Part shown: positions 8,281 to 17,140 of the stretch, one piece after another | Layout of the letters: the number at the start of each line of letters is the position of its first letter | Numbering within the stretch: the first letter of the stretch is position 1 | From: JAIQFF01 sp963725615 | Lineage (GTDB): Bacteria; Acidobacteriota; Terriglobia; Terriglobales; Acidobacteriaceae | Direction of reading: 5' to 3' | DNA length: 64,000 nt | Assembly: GCA_963725615.1 (NCBI GenBank) | Contig: CAVRZO010000001.1 | Coordinates: forward strand, 472,218-536,217 | Program-made: the position numbers and the translations under genes | The notes under the pieces: generated by a model | The model's database searches: none | What the model was told of the DNA's origin: nothing | The model's input: only the letters and a program-made list of their open reading frames with translations

Positions 8281-8338
8281 TTTTTTGAGGTGCAAGCACC
8301 AGGCCAGGAATGGCCACGCTAAGGGCGAGAAGGCGCAC
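8270..8338 (-). CDS. leuL: Leader peptide of the leuA-ilv attenuator
   Basis: A 22-codon frame from GTG 8338 to TGA 8270. The Shine-Dalgarno GGGAGG sits 5 nt upstream. Nine of 22 codons are Leu (5), Val (3 counting the GTG start) or Ile (1), including CTT CTC near the beginning and CTG GTG CTT in the middle. The position between a TATAAT-containing promoter region and an intrinsic terminator, with an antiterminator segment on the stop codon, is the arrangement of amino-acid-biosynthetic attenuators. The peptide itself is not expected to have a function. The symbol is by role only. Confidence 0.82.
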   Translation of the reverse strand: MRLLALSVAIPGLVLAPQKSGG

Positions 8339-8372
8339 TCGCACCTCCCGGGCTGCACGGCTAGCGACAATG

Positions 8373-8378
8373 ATTATA
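8373..8378 (-). promoter_or_regulatory. Probable -10 box of the leuA-ilv operon promoter
   Basis: A perfect TATAAT on the minus strand lies 35 bp upstream of the leader start codon. No good -35 is seen at 17 bp. A TTGACA at 8433-8438 is too far away for this box, but it forms part of an inverted repeat TGACAGG-N18-CCTGTCA (8405-8436) that might be an operator or belong to a second promoter. Confidence 0.5.
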
Positions 8379-8452
8379 CGATCCATAGGGACTGAGATCT
8401 GTATATGACAGGGTATCGGCGTCGCTAAGTCCTGTCAATCCAAATTGCCGCT

Positions 8453-8686
8453 TTAGCTAATCACTTTTTTCGATACATCGACGCCGCGAACGTGTTCGTC
8501 GAATATTTGCTTAAGCCGGTCGCTCAGCTGTTCCGGCCTGCTGCTCTGGCTGACAACAAAGACTTCATGGCAAACCGAGCATTCGGCGGAAGCGGCCAAA
8601 CCTACCTGAAGTCGGGCGATCAACTCCGGTTTTTCGAGCATGCCCTCATGCTGCCACAGATTTGCAGAGGGGATATTATCTGCCAA
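8453..8686 (-). CDS. Small hypothetical protein with a CxxC pair
   Basis: 77 aa, soluble, with one ECSVCHEVF motif near residues 35-43 and a charged C-terminal half (LSDRLKQIFDEHVRG). The general look is that of small zinc-ribbon-like proteins common in acidobacteria, but a second Cys pair is missing. A start at an internal Met (8641) is also possible. No function can be assigned. Confidence 0.5.
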   Translation of the reverse strand: MADNIPSANLWQHEGMLEKPELIARLQVGLAASAECSVCHEVFVVSQSSRPEQLSDRLKQIFDEHVRGVDVSKKVIS

Positions 8687-8703
8687 GGTGACCGTGTGCT
8701 CAT

Positions 8704-8770
8704 GTGGTCGCGGGCGAGTCGCCCGCGGCCTTTGACTTCACCTCCGCGCGGGCGAGTCGCCCGCGACCAC
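8704..8770. repeat. GC-rich palindromic repeat (GTGGTCGCGGGCG family)
   Basis: Arms GTGGTCGCGGGCGAGTCGCC and its inverse at 8751-8770 flank a short centre that starts CTTTGACTT. Related copies are at 12861-12937 and 53016-53066. The TTTGACTT word next to the arm is shared with the larger element at 25433-25566. Confidence 0.8.
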
Positions 8771-8816
8771 CTGAGGATCATTTGACCCTCTTCCCGGATG
8801 GGCTTAACATCCCGGT

Positions 8817-11800
8817 GTGTTCGGGGACTTGCTGGGAAAAAATCTCAATCGCTACCGCATCGAGAAGCAAATCGGCGCGGGAGGAATGGGAGTCGTATTT
8901 CTCGCTCATGATAAGCAACTGGAACGCCAGGTTGCCATAAAGGTCCTGCCCCCCGGCACCCTGGCGGACGACGCTGCCCGCAAGCGATTTCGCCAGGAAG
9001 CCCTCTCGCTGGCCAAGCTCAACCACCCCAACATCGCTACCATCCACGATTTTGATACCGCCGACGAAATTGACTTCCTGGTCACGGAGTACATCGCGGG
9101 AGCGTCGCTGGACAAAAAGCTGGCCTCGGGCCCGTTGCGCTCGAAAGAAGTCGTTCGGCTGGGCCTGCAATTTGCCCAAGGGCTGGCCGCCGCCCACGCG
9201 CAGGGCATCATTCATCGCGACCTGAAGCCAGCCAATCTTCGCCTGACCACTGACGGGCGGCTCAAGATCCTTGATTTTGGCCTGGCCCAGTTCGTCCATC
9301 CCGAAGGCGATCTGGCGGTCACCGCGAGCCTGACCAGTTCGCAGCAGATTACCGGGACCCTGCCCTACATGGCCCCCGAGCAGTTGCGCGGCGAACCTGC
9401 CGACCGCCGGACCGACATCTGGGCCTTCGGAGCCGTGCTGTACGAACTCGCCACGGGCAAGCGTCCCTTCCCGGAAACCCACGGCCCAATGCTGATCAAC
9501 GCCATCCTGAACCAGGAACCGGAGCTGCCCCGGAAGAGAAATCCCCGGATATCGGAAGGGCTGGAAAGCGTCATCTGGAAGGCGCTGCGCAAGAATCGCG
9601 CAGATCGTTATCAGACCGTAGGTGAACTGGAACACGATCTTGAACGGCTGACCGCGGGGATTTCGCCTCGGACCCGTCTGTCGCGGCGCCTGCGCTACCG
9701 GCTGCTTCTGTGGGCCGCGCCGGTGCTGATTGTCCTGGTCGTGGCTGCGGCCTACTTTCTACGCAAGCATCCGCCAGGGATTGAGGTCAGCGTGGTCCGC
9801 ACCAACAACAATAAACCCCGGCGCAGTGTGGCCATCCTGGGATTAAAGAACCTTTCCGGCCGGCCCGATGCCGCGTGGCTTTCCACCGCGCTCTCCGAGA
9901 TGCTCACCGCCGAGCTGGCTGCGGGCGAGAAACTGCTCACCATTTCCGGGGAGAATGTGGCCCGGGTGAAGAACGATCTCTCCCTGCCTGAAACCGACAG
10001 CCTGGCGCCGGACACGCTCGCCCGGGTCCGAAAAAATCTGGGTAGTGATTTCGTCGTTCTGGGTTCTTACCTCGACCTGGGAGACGGTTCGGATATCCGC
10101 GTCGATCTCCGGCTGCAGGATGCGAAGACAGGCCAAATCGTTTCCACGGTGACCCGGCGCGGCGGCAAGGCCCACCTGGACGATCTCATCACGCTGGCCG
10201 GCTCTGAACTGCGCGGCAAGCTGGGAGTGGCGCCGACTCCGGCTGCCGAGGAAGTGGCGGTCAGGGCGGAACTGCCTTCCAACGTGGAAGCGGCGCGATT
10301 TTACTCGGAGGGTCTGCAGAAGTTGCGCAACTTCGAGCCCCTGGCGGCACGCGATCTGCTCCAGAAGGCGGTGACTGCGGACCCGCGACATGCCATGTCC
10401 TACGCCTATCTGGCCGCAGCTTGGAAGGCGCTGGGCTACGATCAGAAAGCGATTGCGGCGGCGCAGAAGGCGGTTGAATTCTCCAACGGCCTGCGCCGTG
10501 AGGAGCAGCTGCGGGTGCAGGGACAATATTACGAAGCTTCCCATCAATGGGAAAAGGCAATTGAAACCTATCGCTCGCTGTATGAGGGTTCCAGGGACAA
10601 CTTGGACTACGGCCTGCGGCTGGCCAATGCGCAGATTGCGGCGAGTAAAGTCCCGGAAGCTCTCGCCACCCTGGCCGAGTTGAGGCGGCTGCCTCCGCCG
10701 CAAGGGGACGACCTGCGCATCGATGTAGACGAGGTGATGGCAGCCAACGAGGTGTCAGACTACAAGCGCACCATTAGCCTGTCCAGCGCGCTGGCGGAAA
10801 AAGCGAAGCCGCAGGGGGCTCGGTACCTGCTGGGGAAGGCGCTGCAGTTCCGCTGCGCCGCATTGCGCAACCTGGGCGATCCCAGGGGGGCGATGGCAAT
10901 CTGCCAGGAAGCGCGGGACATTGCGGCCGCGATTGGCGACCATGCCGGGGAGGCCGCCTCGATCAATACAACCGCGAATGTCTTGTACGACGAGGGAGAC
11001 CTGGACGGCGCCCGGAAGCTGTACGACCAGGCTGCCTCCATCTATCGGTCGATCGGCAACACATCGGGGGTTGCGGCCGCCACGGACAACGCCGCCAGCG
11101 TGATCAGCGATCAGGGCGACCTCGTAACCGCGAGAAAAATGTCCGAAGAGGCGCTTGCGCTGTATCGCGAGGTTGGCGACCAGACCGGTATCGGTCAAAC
11201 CTTGAACAATCTTGCCGCTCAGATGGTGCAGGCCGGCGACCTCGCCGCGGCCGAGAAAAACTTCCAGGCCGCACTCGATATCTGGCGCACCATGGGTTCG
11301 CCCGACGGCGTGGCCACTGCCCTTACCAACATAGGCGACACGCGTATGGCCTTGGGAGAGATCGCGAGCGCCCGGAGTGCCTACCAGGAGTCGTTGGAAA
11401 GTTTCCGCAAGAACGGAGAGAACAGCAAGGCGGCCTATCCCCTGGTCGGAATGGGTGATGTCTACGGCGCATCTGGCGACTTCGCCAGTGCGAAGAAGAG
11501 CTACGAAGAGTCGCTTGCGATCAGCCGGGAAACCGGCGAGAAGCACGAGTCCGCGGTTGCTCTGGCGAACCTGGGCTCGCTTGCGATGCAGCAGGGAGAC
11601 CTAACGGGAGCCCGCCAGAACTATCAGGAAGCCATCAAACTGCGGAACGAAATCGGCGAGAAAAGCGGCGCTGCTGAGGTGTCCCTTCTGCTGGCTGGCT
11701 TGTCCCTCGAGGAAGGACATCCATCGGAAGCCGAGGCCTTGGCGCGTCAAGCTCTGGAAGAATTTCATTCCGCCAAAATCTCTGAACTCCAGATTTCTGC

Positions 11801-12185
11801 GCATGCCGTTTTGGCTCAGGCTCTGCTCGCGCAAGGCAAATTGAATTCGGCCCGCAAGGAAATCGCAGCCGGCAAACCGCTGGCTGCGAAGACCCAGCAG
11901 CGCCTGCTGCGACTGCAATTCGAAATTGCGGGTGCCGAAGTGTTGGCTGCGTCGGGGAAGCCAGCGGATTTTCAGGCCGCAACCGCCTCGCTGATAGCCG
12001 TGATCCAGGAAGCGGAAAAGAGGGGCATTCGGGGCCCCCTCTATGAGGCTCGCTTGTCCTTGGGCAAAGCGGAAATACAACATGGGCGCAAGGAAGATGG
12101 GCGCGCACGCCTGGCTGAAGTTGAAAAGGATGCCGGTGCCTCCGGTTTTGTCCTGATTCGCCAGAAGGCAGCTACGGCACTTTGA
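8817..12185 (+). CDS. Serine/threonine protein kinase with FlgO/curli-like domain and TPR repeats
   Basis: 1122 aa. Kinase domain at residues 13-275: glycine loop GAGGMGVVF, Lys42 in VAIKVL, catalytic HRDLKPAN, DFGLA and APEQ. A single membrane helix follows at about 290-310 (RLLLWAAPVLIVLVVAAAYFL). The extracytoplasmic part begins with a module starting RRSVAILGLKNLSGRPDAAWLS, as in proteins that measure several ligands, then about 600 residues of roughly 40-residue TPR units (for example EGDLDGARKLYDQAASIYRSIG). GTG start at 8817; RBS weak. Likely a membrane receptor kinase of the acidobacterial TPR type; the signal and targets cannot be told. Confidence 0.9.
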   Translation: MFGDLLGKNLNRYRIEKQIGAGGMGVVFLAHDKQLERQVAIKVLPPGTLADDAARKRFRQEALSLAKLNHPNIATIHDFDTADEIDFLVTEYIAGASLDKKLASGPLRSKEVVRLGLQFAQGLAAAHAQGIIHRDLKPANLRLTTDGRLKILDFGLAQFVHPEGDLAVTASLTSSQQITGTLPYMAPEQLRGEPADRRTDIWAFGAVLYELATGKRPFPETHGPMLINAILNQEPELPRKRNPRISEGLESVIWKALRKNRADRYQTVGELEHDLERLTAGISPRTRLSRRLRYRLLLWAAPVLIVLVVAAAYFLRKHPPGIEVSVVRTNNNKPRRSVAILGLKNLSGRPDAAWLSTALSEMLTAELAAGEKLLTISGENVARVKNDLSLPETDSLAPDTLARVRKNLGSDFVVLGSYLDLGDGSDIRVDLRLQDAKTGQIVSTVTRRGGKAHLDDLITLAGSELRGKLGVAPTPAAEEVAVRAELPSNVEAARFYSEGLQKLRNFEPLAARDLLQKAVTADPRHAMSYAYLAAAWKALGYDQKAIAAAQKAVEFSNGLRREEQLRVQGQYYEASHQWEKAIETYRSLYEGSRDNLDYGLRLANAQIAASKVPEALATLAELRRLPPPQGDDLRIDVDEVMAANEVSDYKRTISLSSALAEKAKPQGARYLLGKALQFRCAALRNLGDPRGAMAICQEARDIAAAIGDHAGEAASINTTANVLYDEGDLDGARKLYDQAASIYRSIGNTSGVAAATDNAASVISDQGDLVTARKMSEEALALYREVGDQTGIGQTLNNLAAQMVQAGDLAAAEKNFQAALDIWRTMGSPDGVATALTNIGDTRMALGEIASARSAYQESLESFRKNGENSKAAYPLVGMGDVYGASGDFASAKKSYEESLAISRETGEKHESAVALANLGSLAMQQGDLTGARQNYQEAIKLRNEIGEKSGAAEVSLLLAGLSLEEGHPSEAEALARQALEEFHSAKISELQISAHAVLAQALLAQGKLNSARKEIAAGKPLAAKTQQRLLRLQFEIAGAEVLAASGKPADFQAATASLIAVIQEAEKRGIRGPLYEARLSLGKAEIQHGRKEDGRARLAEVEKDAGASGFVLIRQKAATAL

Positions 12186-12282
12186 ACCTGTCGGCGGAGC
12201 GCGAGAGGTCTGAGGTCCGAAGCCCGGCGCCCGAGGTCCGACGCCTGAATCCCCTGCACGTCCCAAAGTAACGAGACCTCCC

Positions 12283-12852
12283 ATGTCCTTCCGTGATCTC
12301 CTCATCAGGAGAAACAAAGAGGATACTCATCCTGTGGACGCCCTCCCCCAACCTAACGCTAGTATTCCCAATCGGCGCGCCCAACGTCTGAATTTGACTG
12401 ACATCACTCCGGCAGTGCTTCGGTTCGAAGACGGCCATCGTACCCAGGGACAACTGGAAGTAATCTCGCTCACCGGGGGCGTTCTTTCCCTGCCCAAACC
12501 GGTGGTGCGGGAGTCTCGCGTGAAGCTGATGTTTGTGACTCCGACCGGGCCCGTGCTCGGCACCGCGGAAATGCTGAAGCCGGTTTCCTGGACCCATCAA
12601 CCTTTTCGCTTTGTGGGACTCGAACGAGATGACCAGCGGCGGCTTCAGGACTCGATCCAATCATCGTTTGGACAGGTCAGCAAGGACCAGGAGTGGATCG
12701 ACAAGTACAGAGCCGCCTTGGACCAGCAAAGTCCGCCGCGCCGGCGAATTTTCAGCCCGCGCCTGGCGGCCTTTACCCTGGCGCTTCTGTCGTTGGGGAG
12801 TGCGATCTACCTGCTAGATATCTTCAACACTTTCAGTATTCATCTGCACTAG
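12283..12852 (+). CDS. PilZ-like domain protein with C-terminal membrane helix
   Basis: 189 aa. A region near residues 28-115 (RRAQRLNL ... GQLEVISLTGGVLSLPKPV ... FRFVGLERDDQRRL) has the layout of PilZ domains, which often bind c-di-GMP, but the RxxxR and DxSxxG signature is only partly present (ISLTGG). A hydrophobic helix at about 162-180 anchors the C-terminus. It follows the kinase gene by about 100 bp in the same direction. Ligand binding is not supported by the sequence alone. Confidence 0.6.
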   Translation: MSFRDLLIRRNKEDTHPVDALPQPNASIPNRRAQRLNLTDITPAVLRFEDGHRTQGQLEVISLTGGVLSLPKPVVRESRVKLMFVTPTGPVLGTAEMLKPVSWTHQPFRFVGLERDDQRRLQDSIQSSFGQVSKDQEWIDKYRAALDQQSPPRRRIFSPRLAAFTLALLSLGSAIYLLDIFNTFSIHLH

Positions 12853-12860
12853 CTTGATTC

Positions 12861-12937
12861 GTGTGGTCGCGGGCGACTCGCCTGCGGCTTTTGACTTTGA
12901 CTTGTAGTCTTCGCGGGCGAGTCGCCCGCGACCACAC
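12861..12937. repeat. GC-rich palindromic repeat (GTGGTCGCGGGCG family), second copy
   Basis: Arms starting GTGTGGTCGCGGGCG and ending CGCCCGCGACCACAC enclose a TTTTGACTTTGACTT centre. It lies between convergent genes (PilZ-like, plus; STAS, minus) and could act as a bidirectional transcript end, though no T tract follows. Confidence 0.8.
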
Positions 12938-12948
12938 AGAAGCCGGAA

Positions 12949-13293
12949 TCAGTGAGCGGTGAACGATTGCGCGGCGGTATTCTCGTCTTCGAAAATCTGA
13001 AAGAGATTTAGCACGCCAATCAGCTTCAGCGTCTGCACCACGAACTTGGAAGGCGTCACCAGCTTCACCCCGCCGCCCCGCTGCTTCGCCGAGGCCATCG
13101 CCTTTACCAGGATTCCGATGCCGCTCGAATCAATCATCGGCACTTCGGCAAAGTTGATGACCAGGCGCGTGTCCCCGGCAGCCATGGCGTCATCAATCGT
13201 CTGACGAAAGCTGTCCACCCCGGTGCCCAGCCGTAAAGCGCCGCGAATCTGTACGATCTGAACATCTGAAAGTTTGCGGACGTTGATTTCCAT
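12949..13293 (-). CDS. STAS-domain anti-sigma factor antagonist
   Basis: 114 aa, one STAS domain covering the whole protein. The phosphorylatable serine region is VPMIDSSGIGILVKAMASA (residues 51-69), the hallmark of SpoIIAA/RsbV-type antagonists, which bind an anti-sigma kinase when unphosphorylated. ATG 13293 is preceded by GAGGAG; upstream in-frame codons are not family-like and run through repeat sequence. No partner anti-sigma kinase or sigma factor is seen in the window. Confidence 0.9.
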   Translation of the reverse strand: MEINVRKLSDVQIVQIRGALRLGTGVDSFRQTIDDAMAAGDTRLVINFAEVPMIDSSGIGILVKAMASAKQRGGGVKLVTPSKFVVQTLKLIGVLNLFQIFEDENTAAQSFTAH

Positions 13294-13467
13294 CGTGCTC
13301 CTCGAGGACCAATCCCTGCCCACCGCGCCAGCTGCCCTCCAACGTTGACAAGCAGCAAGCGATATGTTGGATTGCCCGCTCAAGTTACGGGAGCCGTCGC
13401 GAATTTGCAAGTGCGCGGGTTCCTCGCCCTCCACCTTTATCCAACTTATGGATCGGCGAGGAACCGA

Positions 13468-13520
13468 GTAGCGCCGGCATCCCGCTGGCTGTCCGGCGGG
13501 CATTTTGCCCGCCGATCGGG
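13468..13520. repeat. Palindromic repeat in the 13294-13650 intergenic region
   Basis: A GTAGCGCCGGCATCCCGCTGG word followed by a GGCGGGCATTTTGCCCGCC hairpin. The GTAGCGCCGG word recurs at 29545, in the spacer after dnaE2 and inside dnaE2. Apart from this I see nothing convincing in the 357-bp gap between the divergent STAS and VOC genes. Confidence 0.6.
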
Positions 13521-13650
13521 TGCGCCATACGGCCTGGTGAACGTCCGGAGGTCGTGTGAAAACGTCTTCTTGCGCCTCTCCCAAACAACTGGGCAGAGAA
13601 AGCTATGACCTCGCAGTGCTATTTTGGGAAGGTACAACCAGGGGGCAGAA

Positions 13651-14025
13651 ATGCTGGCTGCAAGCAAGCTCATGGGCTTCGTTCCCACCCGCGACGCTCT
13701 AAAAGCGCGCGCTTTCTACGAAGACAAACTAGGTTTCCACTTCGTCAGCGACGACCCGTTCGCTCTCGTAATGAAAGCCGGCGAAACCGCCATCCGAATC
13801 GCCAAGGCCAAGGATTTCACCCCGGCCCCTTATACCGTTATGGGCTGGGAGGTCTCAGATATCGAAGCCGTGGTCAAGTGGCTCACCCAGCGGGGCGTGG
13901 CATTTGAGAAATATCCTTTCGTTCAGGACCGCGAGCTGGGAATCTGGACCACGCCGGGTGGCGACAAGGTAGCCTGGTTCAAGGACCCGGATGGGAATGT
14001 GCTGTCAGTCAGCCAACATAAGTAA
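13651..14025 (+). CDS. Glyoxalase/bleomycin-resistance (VOC) family protein
   Basis: 124 aa, a single pair of beta-alpha-beta-beta-beta modules. Typical words are FVPTRDALKARAFYEDKLGF at the N-terminus and AWFKDPDGNVLSV at the end. ATG 13651 has AGGGGGC upstream; an earlier in-frame ATG at 13624 lacks an RBS. Substrate unknown; the usual first metal-binding His is not at the start of strand 1 (KLMGFVP), so it may not be a metal enzyme. Confidence 0.85.
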   Translation: MLAASKLMGFVPTRDALKARAFYEDKLGFHFVSDDPFALVMKAGETAIRIAKAKDFTPAPYTVMGWEVSDIEAVVKWLTQRGVAFEKYPFVQDRELGIWTTPGGDKVAWFKDPDGNVLSVSQHK

Positions 14026-14102
14026 CGCCACGTGGCTGGTGGTAGAAAAAATGGGGAGGCAGGCACAACCGCCCGCCCCCCTGGGGAGAAACAAATCACC
14101 AC

Positions 14103-15677
14103 TTACATACCGCTGTTACTGCCGTCTTCCTGGGCCGGGTGCAGCACACGGAACGTATTGCCGCCGTTTGACCACACCAGCACCAGTGCATCCTGTCCCT
14201 TGGGCACGCTGCTCAGTGCATTCTTGACATCGGACGCACTCTGCATCGGCTTGCGATCAACTTCGACGATCACGTCGCCAGACTGTAAGCCGGCGTTGTC
14301 GGCCGGGCTGCCCGGCTGCACCTGCTGGATCACCGCTCCGCGCAGATCGCTGGGCGCCTGCAGTTGCTCGCGCATTTCAGGAGTGATGTCTGACAGACCA
14401 ACTCCCCAGCGCGGTTTGCCGGTGCCGGCTTCGGAGACTTCCTTGCCGGACTTGTCGCGGCTGCCCATGGCTTCGAGAGTGACTGGGACCGCGACGCTCT
14501 TGCCATCGCGCATGATTTGCAGCTGGACCGCCGTGCCCGGGCTTTTCTGTCCGACCACCACCTGCAGATCACTCGCATCGCTCACTTCTTTGCCGTCGAC
14601 CTGGGTGATCACGTCGCCGATTTTGAGACCGGCTTTGGCTCCGGGCGAATCGGCCTCGACCTGGCTCACCACCGCTCCCACGGCCTTGTCCATGTGGAAG
14701 AACTTCGAGTTGTCCGGAGTCACGTCGGCAATTCCGATTCCCATGTAGCCGTGCGTGACTTTGCCGAACTGGATCAGCTTCTCCACCGTGGGACGCACGA
14801 TCTGGGTCGGAATGGCGAATCCCATGCCCGAGAACGAACCCGAGGGCGAGATCAGGAAGGTGTTGATCCCGATCACTTCACCCCGTGCGTTCACCAGCGG
14901 ACCACCGGAGTTACCCGGATTGATGGCCGCATCCGTCTGAATGAACTGGCCCGGCTTGCGAGCGTCGTCAGATGACAGATTCGGACGATTCAACGCGCTG
15001 ACGATACCGCGCGTCACCGTGAAGCGGAATCCAAACGGGTTGCCGAATGCCAGAACGGTCTGGCCCGGGTGCAGTCTGGTGGAGTCGCCCCAGGGCGCGT
15101 TGGGCAGATTTTTTCCGTCCACCTTAATGACCGCAAGGTCAGTCAGCGGATCGGTGCCGACAACTTTAGCGGGAAGAATCCGGCGATCGCTCATGGTGAC
15201 GCGAACGTCGGTGGCGCCATCGACCACGTGGTTGTTAGTCACAATGTAGCCGTCGGGCGAGATGATCACGCCGCTGCCCAGCCCGTGCTCAACGCGGGGC
15301 TGCTGCGGCCGCATCTGGCGCCCGAACTGATGGCCGAATTGCTGACCAAAGAATTGCCCGAACGGACTGTCCTGCAAGCCCTCCGGCAGATCGCCTTCGG
15401 CCACATTGGTTTTTGCGCGCGACGTTACCGTGACGTTCACGATCGCAGGGGTGACGCGCGCGGCCAGGGTTTCCATGGCCTGGTCGAGCGCAAGCAGCGC
15501 ACCCACATTGTTGTCATCGAGCGGCGTGGTCGTAGACGCAGCCATGGCTGCGGCCTTCGCCGGCGTCGCCTTCATGACATCGTAGGTCACGACCGATCCC
15601 ACCATCGCAATCGTCAGAATCGGGATGATGAGATGTCGGCCTACTCCTGTTTTCCAGTTTTGCATCCAGCTTTTCAT
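14103..15677 (-). CDS. HtrA/DegP-like periplasmic serine protease with two PDZ domains
   Basis: 524 aa. N-terminal signal anchor at residues 14-32, trypsin-like domain with His150 (VTNNHVVDGA), Asp180 (DPLTDLAVIKVD) and Ser257 (GNSGGPLV), then PDZ1 (about 305-395) and PDZ2 (about 420-510). Such enzymes degrade or refold damaged envelope proteins. ATG 15677 is preceded by AGGAGAG. The 18-bp palindrome at 15696-15713, identical in its core to the one before blaI, lies 19-36 bp upstream and overlaps the probable promoter, so BlaI control is likely (inference). It is 53 bp from the M56 gene in the same direction. Confidence 0.95.
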   Translation of the reverse strand: MKSWMQNWKTGVGRHLIIPILTIAMVGSVVTYDVMKATPAKAAAMAASTTTPLDDNNVGALLALDQAMETLAARVTPAIVNVTVTSRAKTNVAEGDLPEGLQDSPFGQFFGQQFGHQFGRQMRPQQPRVEHGLGSGVIISPDGYIVTNNHVVDGATDVRVTMSDRRILPAKVVGTDPLTDLAVIKVDGKNLPNAPWGDSTRLHPGQTVLAFGNPFGFRFTVTRGIVSALNRPNLSSDDARKPGQFIQTDAAINPGNSGGPLVNARGEVIGINTFLISPSGSFSGMGFAIPTQIVRPTVEKLIQFGKVTHGYMGIGIADVTPDNSKFFHMDKAVGAVVSQVEADSPGAKAGLKIGDVITQVDGKEVSDASDLQVVVGQKSPGTAVQLQIMRDGKSVAVPVTLEAMGSRDKSGKEVSEAGTGKPRWGVGLSDITPEMREQLQAPSDLRGAVIQQVQPGSPADNAGLQSGDVIVEVDRKPMQSASDVKNALSSVPKGQDALVLVWSNGGNTFRVLHPAQEDGSNSGM

Positions 15678-15695
15678 TTACTCTCTCCTGTTAGA

Positions 15696-15713
15696 TAACT
15701 AATTATTTAGTTG
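15696..15713. promoter_or_regulatory. BlaI-type operator upstream of htrA
   Basis: TAACTAATTATTTAGTTG contains the perfect inverted repeat AACTAA-TTAT-TTAGTT. The same 17 bases (AACTAATTATTTAGTTG) occur before blaI at 17614-17630. It sits in the htrA 5' region where AT-rich -10-like sequence is found. Confidence 0.75.
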
Positions 15714-15730
15714 TTGGTGACAAAAAAAAC

Positions 15731-17140
15731 TCAAATAGACTTGGCGGCGATTCCCGCCTCCGTCTTGTTTTGTACCGGGCCGACCACGGTTACGCGCCAT
15801 ACGCAGAGGTCCCAAACCACGGCGCCAGTGGCGTCGTATTGCCGGGTCTGAATAAATTCGGTCTGCATCACGAGAAACAAAGGTTGAGGAGCGACGCCAT
15901 CGCCCGCCATCCTGGTCCGGACCAGCATCGGAGCGGTCGCTCGACGCTGCACCTCGCGTGCCGGGATGACCTCAGGGGTGTTCTTCGCCTTGAACGAACT
16001 CTTGGCCGCGATCTTCGCATCCGCAGCAAACGAATGCATCGCTGCCGGGCGGAGCTCTTCCGATCGAATCTGAAGTTTCGCCGGAACCACGTGGGCGCCC
16101 ATTTGCGACATCTGACTCGCTTCGAAATTTCCGGCTGCGATTGCCGTCGACGGGGAAGCTGCGCTGCTCTCGAACGACACCAGCCTCGTGGGCGCATGTG
16201 ACAGCGCAATCAGGCAGACCAGCGACACTCCGCCTACCAGGACGGGCGCCGGGCTCCACACTCGCGTAGCCCGCGAGCGGTTTACATCCAAAATCTGGGT
16301 TACTCGCAGAGTTACGTTCCGCAGCCGGTCAACCGCTGCCTGGGCCAGCGCAATTCCCCGCCGCAGAAAACTTTTTTCCGCCAGCGACACCAGGCACTCC
16401 GCGTAGGCTCGTGGACTTGTCGTCTGGGCCAGTACCAGGTCATCGCACGCCATTTCGCGTTCGAGCGCAAGCTTCTTCTCGATCCACCAAATTGCGGGAT
16501 GGAAGAACAACAGCGCTCCGACAATCTTCTGGATCAGGTTGGTCCAGTCATCCCGCCGCCGCAGATGGGCCAATTCATGCAGCAGGATGGCATTCAATTC
16601 CAAGGTGGAAAGTTCCCGCATGATCCAGGAGGGGATGATCACCAGCGGTTTCGTGAACCCGATTGCCGTCGGCACGCGCAGGTTATCCGACATGCACAGC
16701 GTCACCGCCCTCGTCGAGTCGAATCCCGCCAGAGTCTTCTGCAATAGAGGATCGAGAGCTGAGACATCCACCGGCAGGCAAACCTTGCGGAGCCGGTGCA
16801 AGTGCCAGAAGCCGATGCCCACTCTCAGCAAACCCACAGCAGCCACCAGCGCCCAGGCAGCAAATATATAGAGCGCCCAGGAAACCGGCAGGGTAATCTC
16901 AGAACGAATTGCCAGGTCGCCGCCGGGCGCAGCCCAATTGCCGAACAGAGGCAGCGCCGCTATCCCCAATAACGCCGCGAACCAGACGGCAAACCGAGTA
17001 CCCGAATTTCGCGGGCCGATGGCGCGCAGCAGCAACCAGGCGAGCAGAGCGATGACCATGCCCGCCGCCGTGCAGTTGAATATTCGTTCGGCGGAAAGCT
17101 GGGCCAGGGAGTGCAGATTGAAGCCGAGGGCAGCGGTCAT
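15731..17140 (-). CDS. BlaR1/MecR1-like M56 zinc metallopeptidase (no penicillin-binding sensor)
   Basis: 469 aa integral membrane protein. Helices at about 25-45, 50-68 and 88-112, then the cytoplasmic M56 zinc site H188-E-L-A-H192 (LLHELAHLRRRDDW) and a further helix near 300-318. Instead of the beta-lactam-binding domain of classical BlaR1, the C-terminal 150 residues are of low similarity to anything I recognise. The start overlaps the blaI stop by 4 bp, so the protease and its presumed repressor substrate are translationally coupled. Confidence 0.9.
   Translation of the reverse strand: MTAALGFNLHSLAQLSAERIFNCTAAGMVIALLAWLLLRAIGPRNSGTRFAVWFAALLGIAALPLFGNWAAPGGDLAIRSEITLPVSWALYIFAAWALVAAVGLLRVGIGFWHLHRLRKVCLPVDVSALDPLLQKTLAGFDSTRAVTLCMSDNLRVPTAIGFTKPLVIIPSWIMRELSTLELNAILLHELAHLRRRDDWTNLIQKIVGALLFFHPAIWWIEKKLALEREMACDDLVLAQTTSPRAYAECLVSLAEKSFLRRGIALAQAAVDRLRNVTLRVTQILDVNRSRATRVWSPAPVLVGGVSLVCLIALSHAPTRLVSFESSAASPSTAIAAGNFEASQMSQMGAHVVPAKLQIRSEELRPAAMHSFAADAKIAAKSSFKAKNTPEVIPAREVQRRATAPMLVRTRMAGDGVAPQPLFLVMQTEFIQTRQYDATGAVVWDLCVWRVTVVGPVQNKTEAGIAAKSI

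Noticed and set aside
8141..8400. T-box riboswitch upstream of leuA
   Set aside because: No AGGGTGG-type T-box sequence or specifier stem is seen; the leader peptide plus terminator explains the region better.
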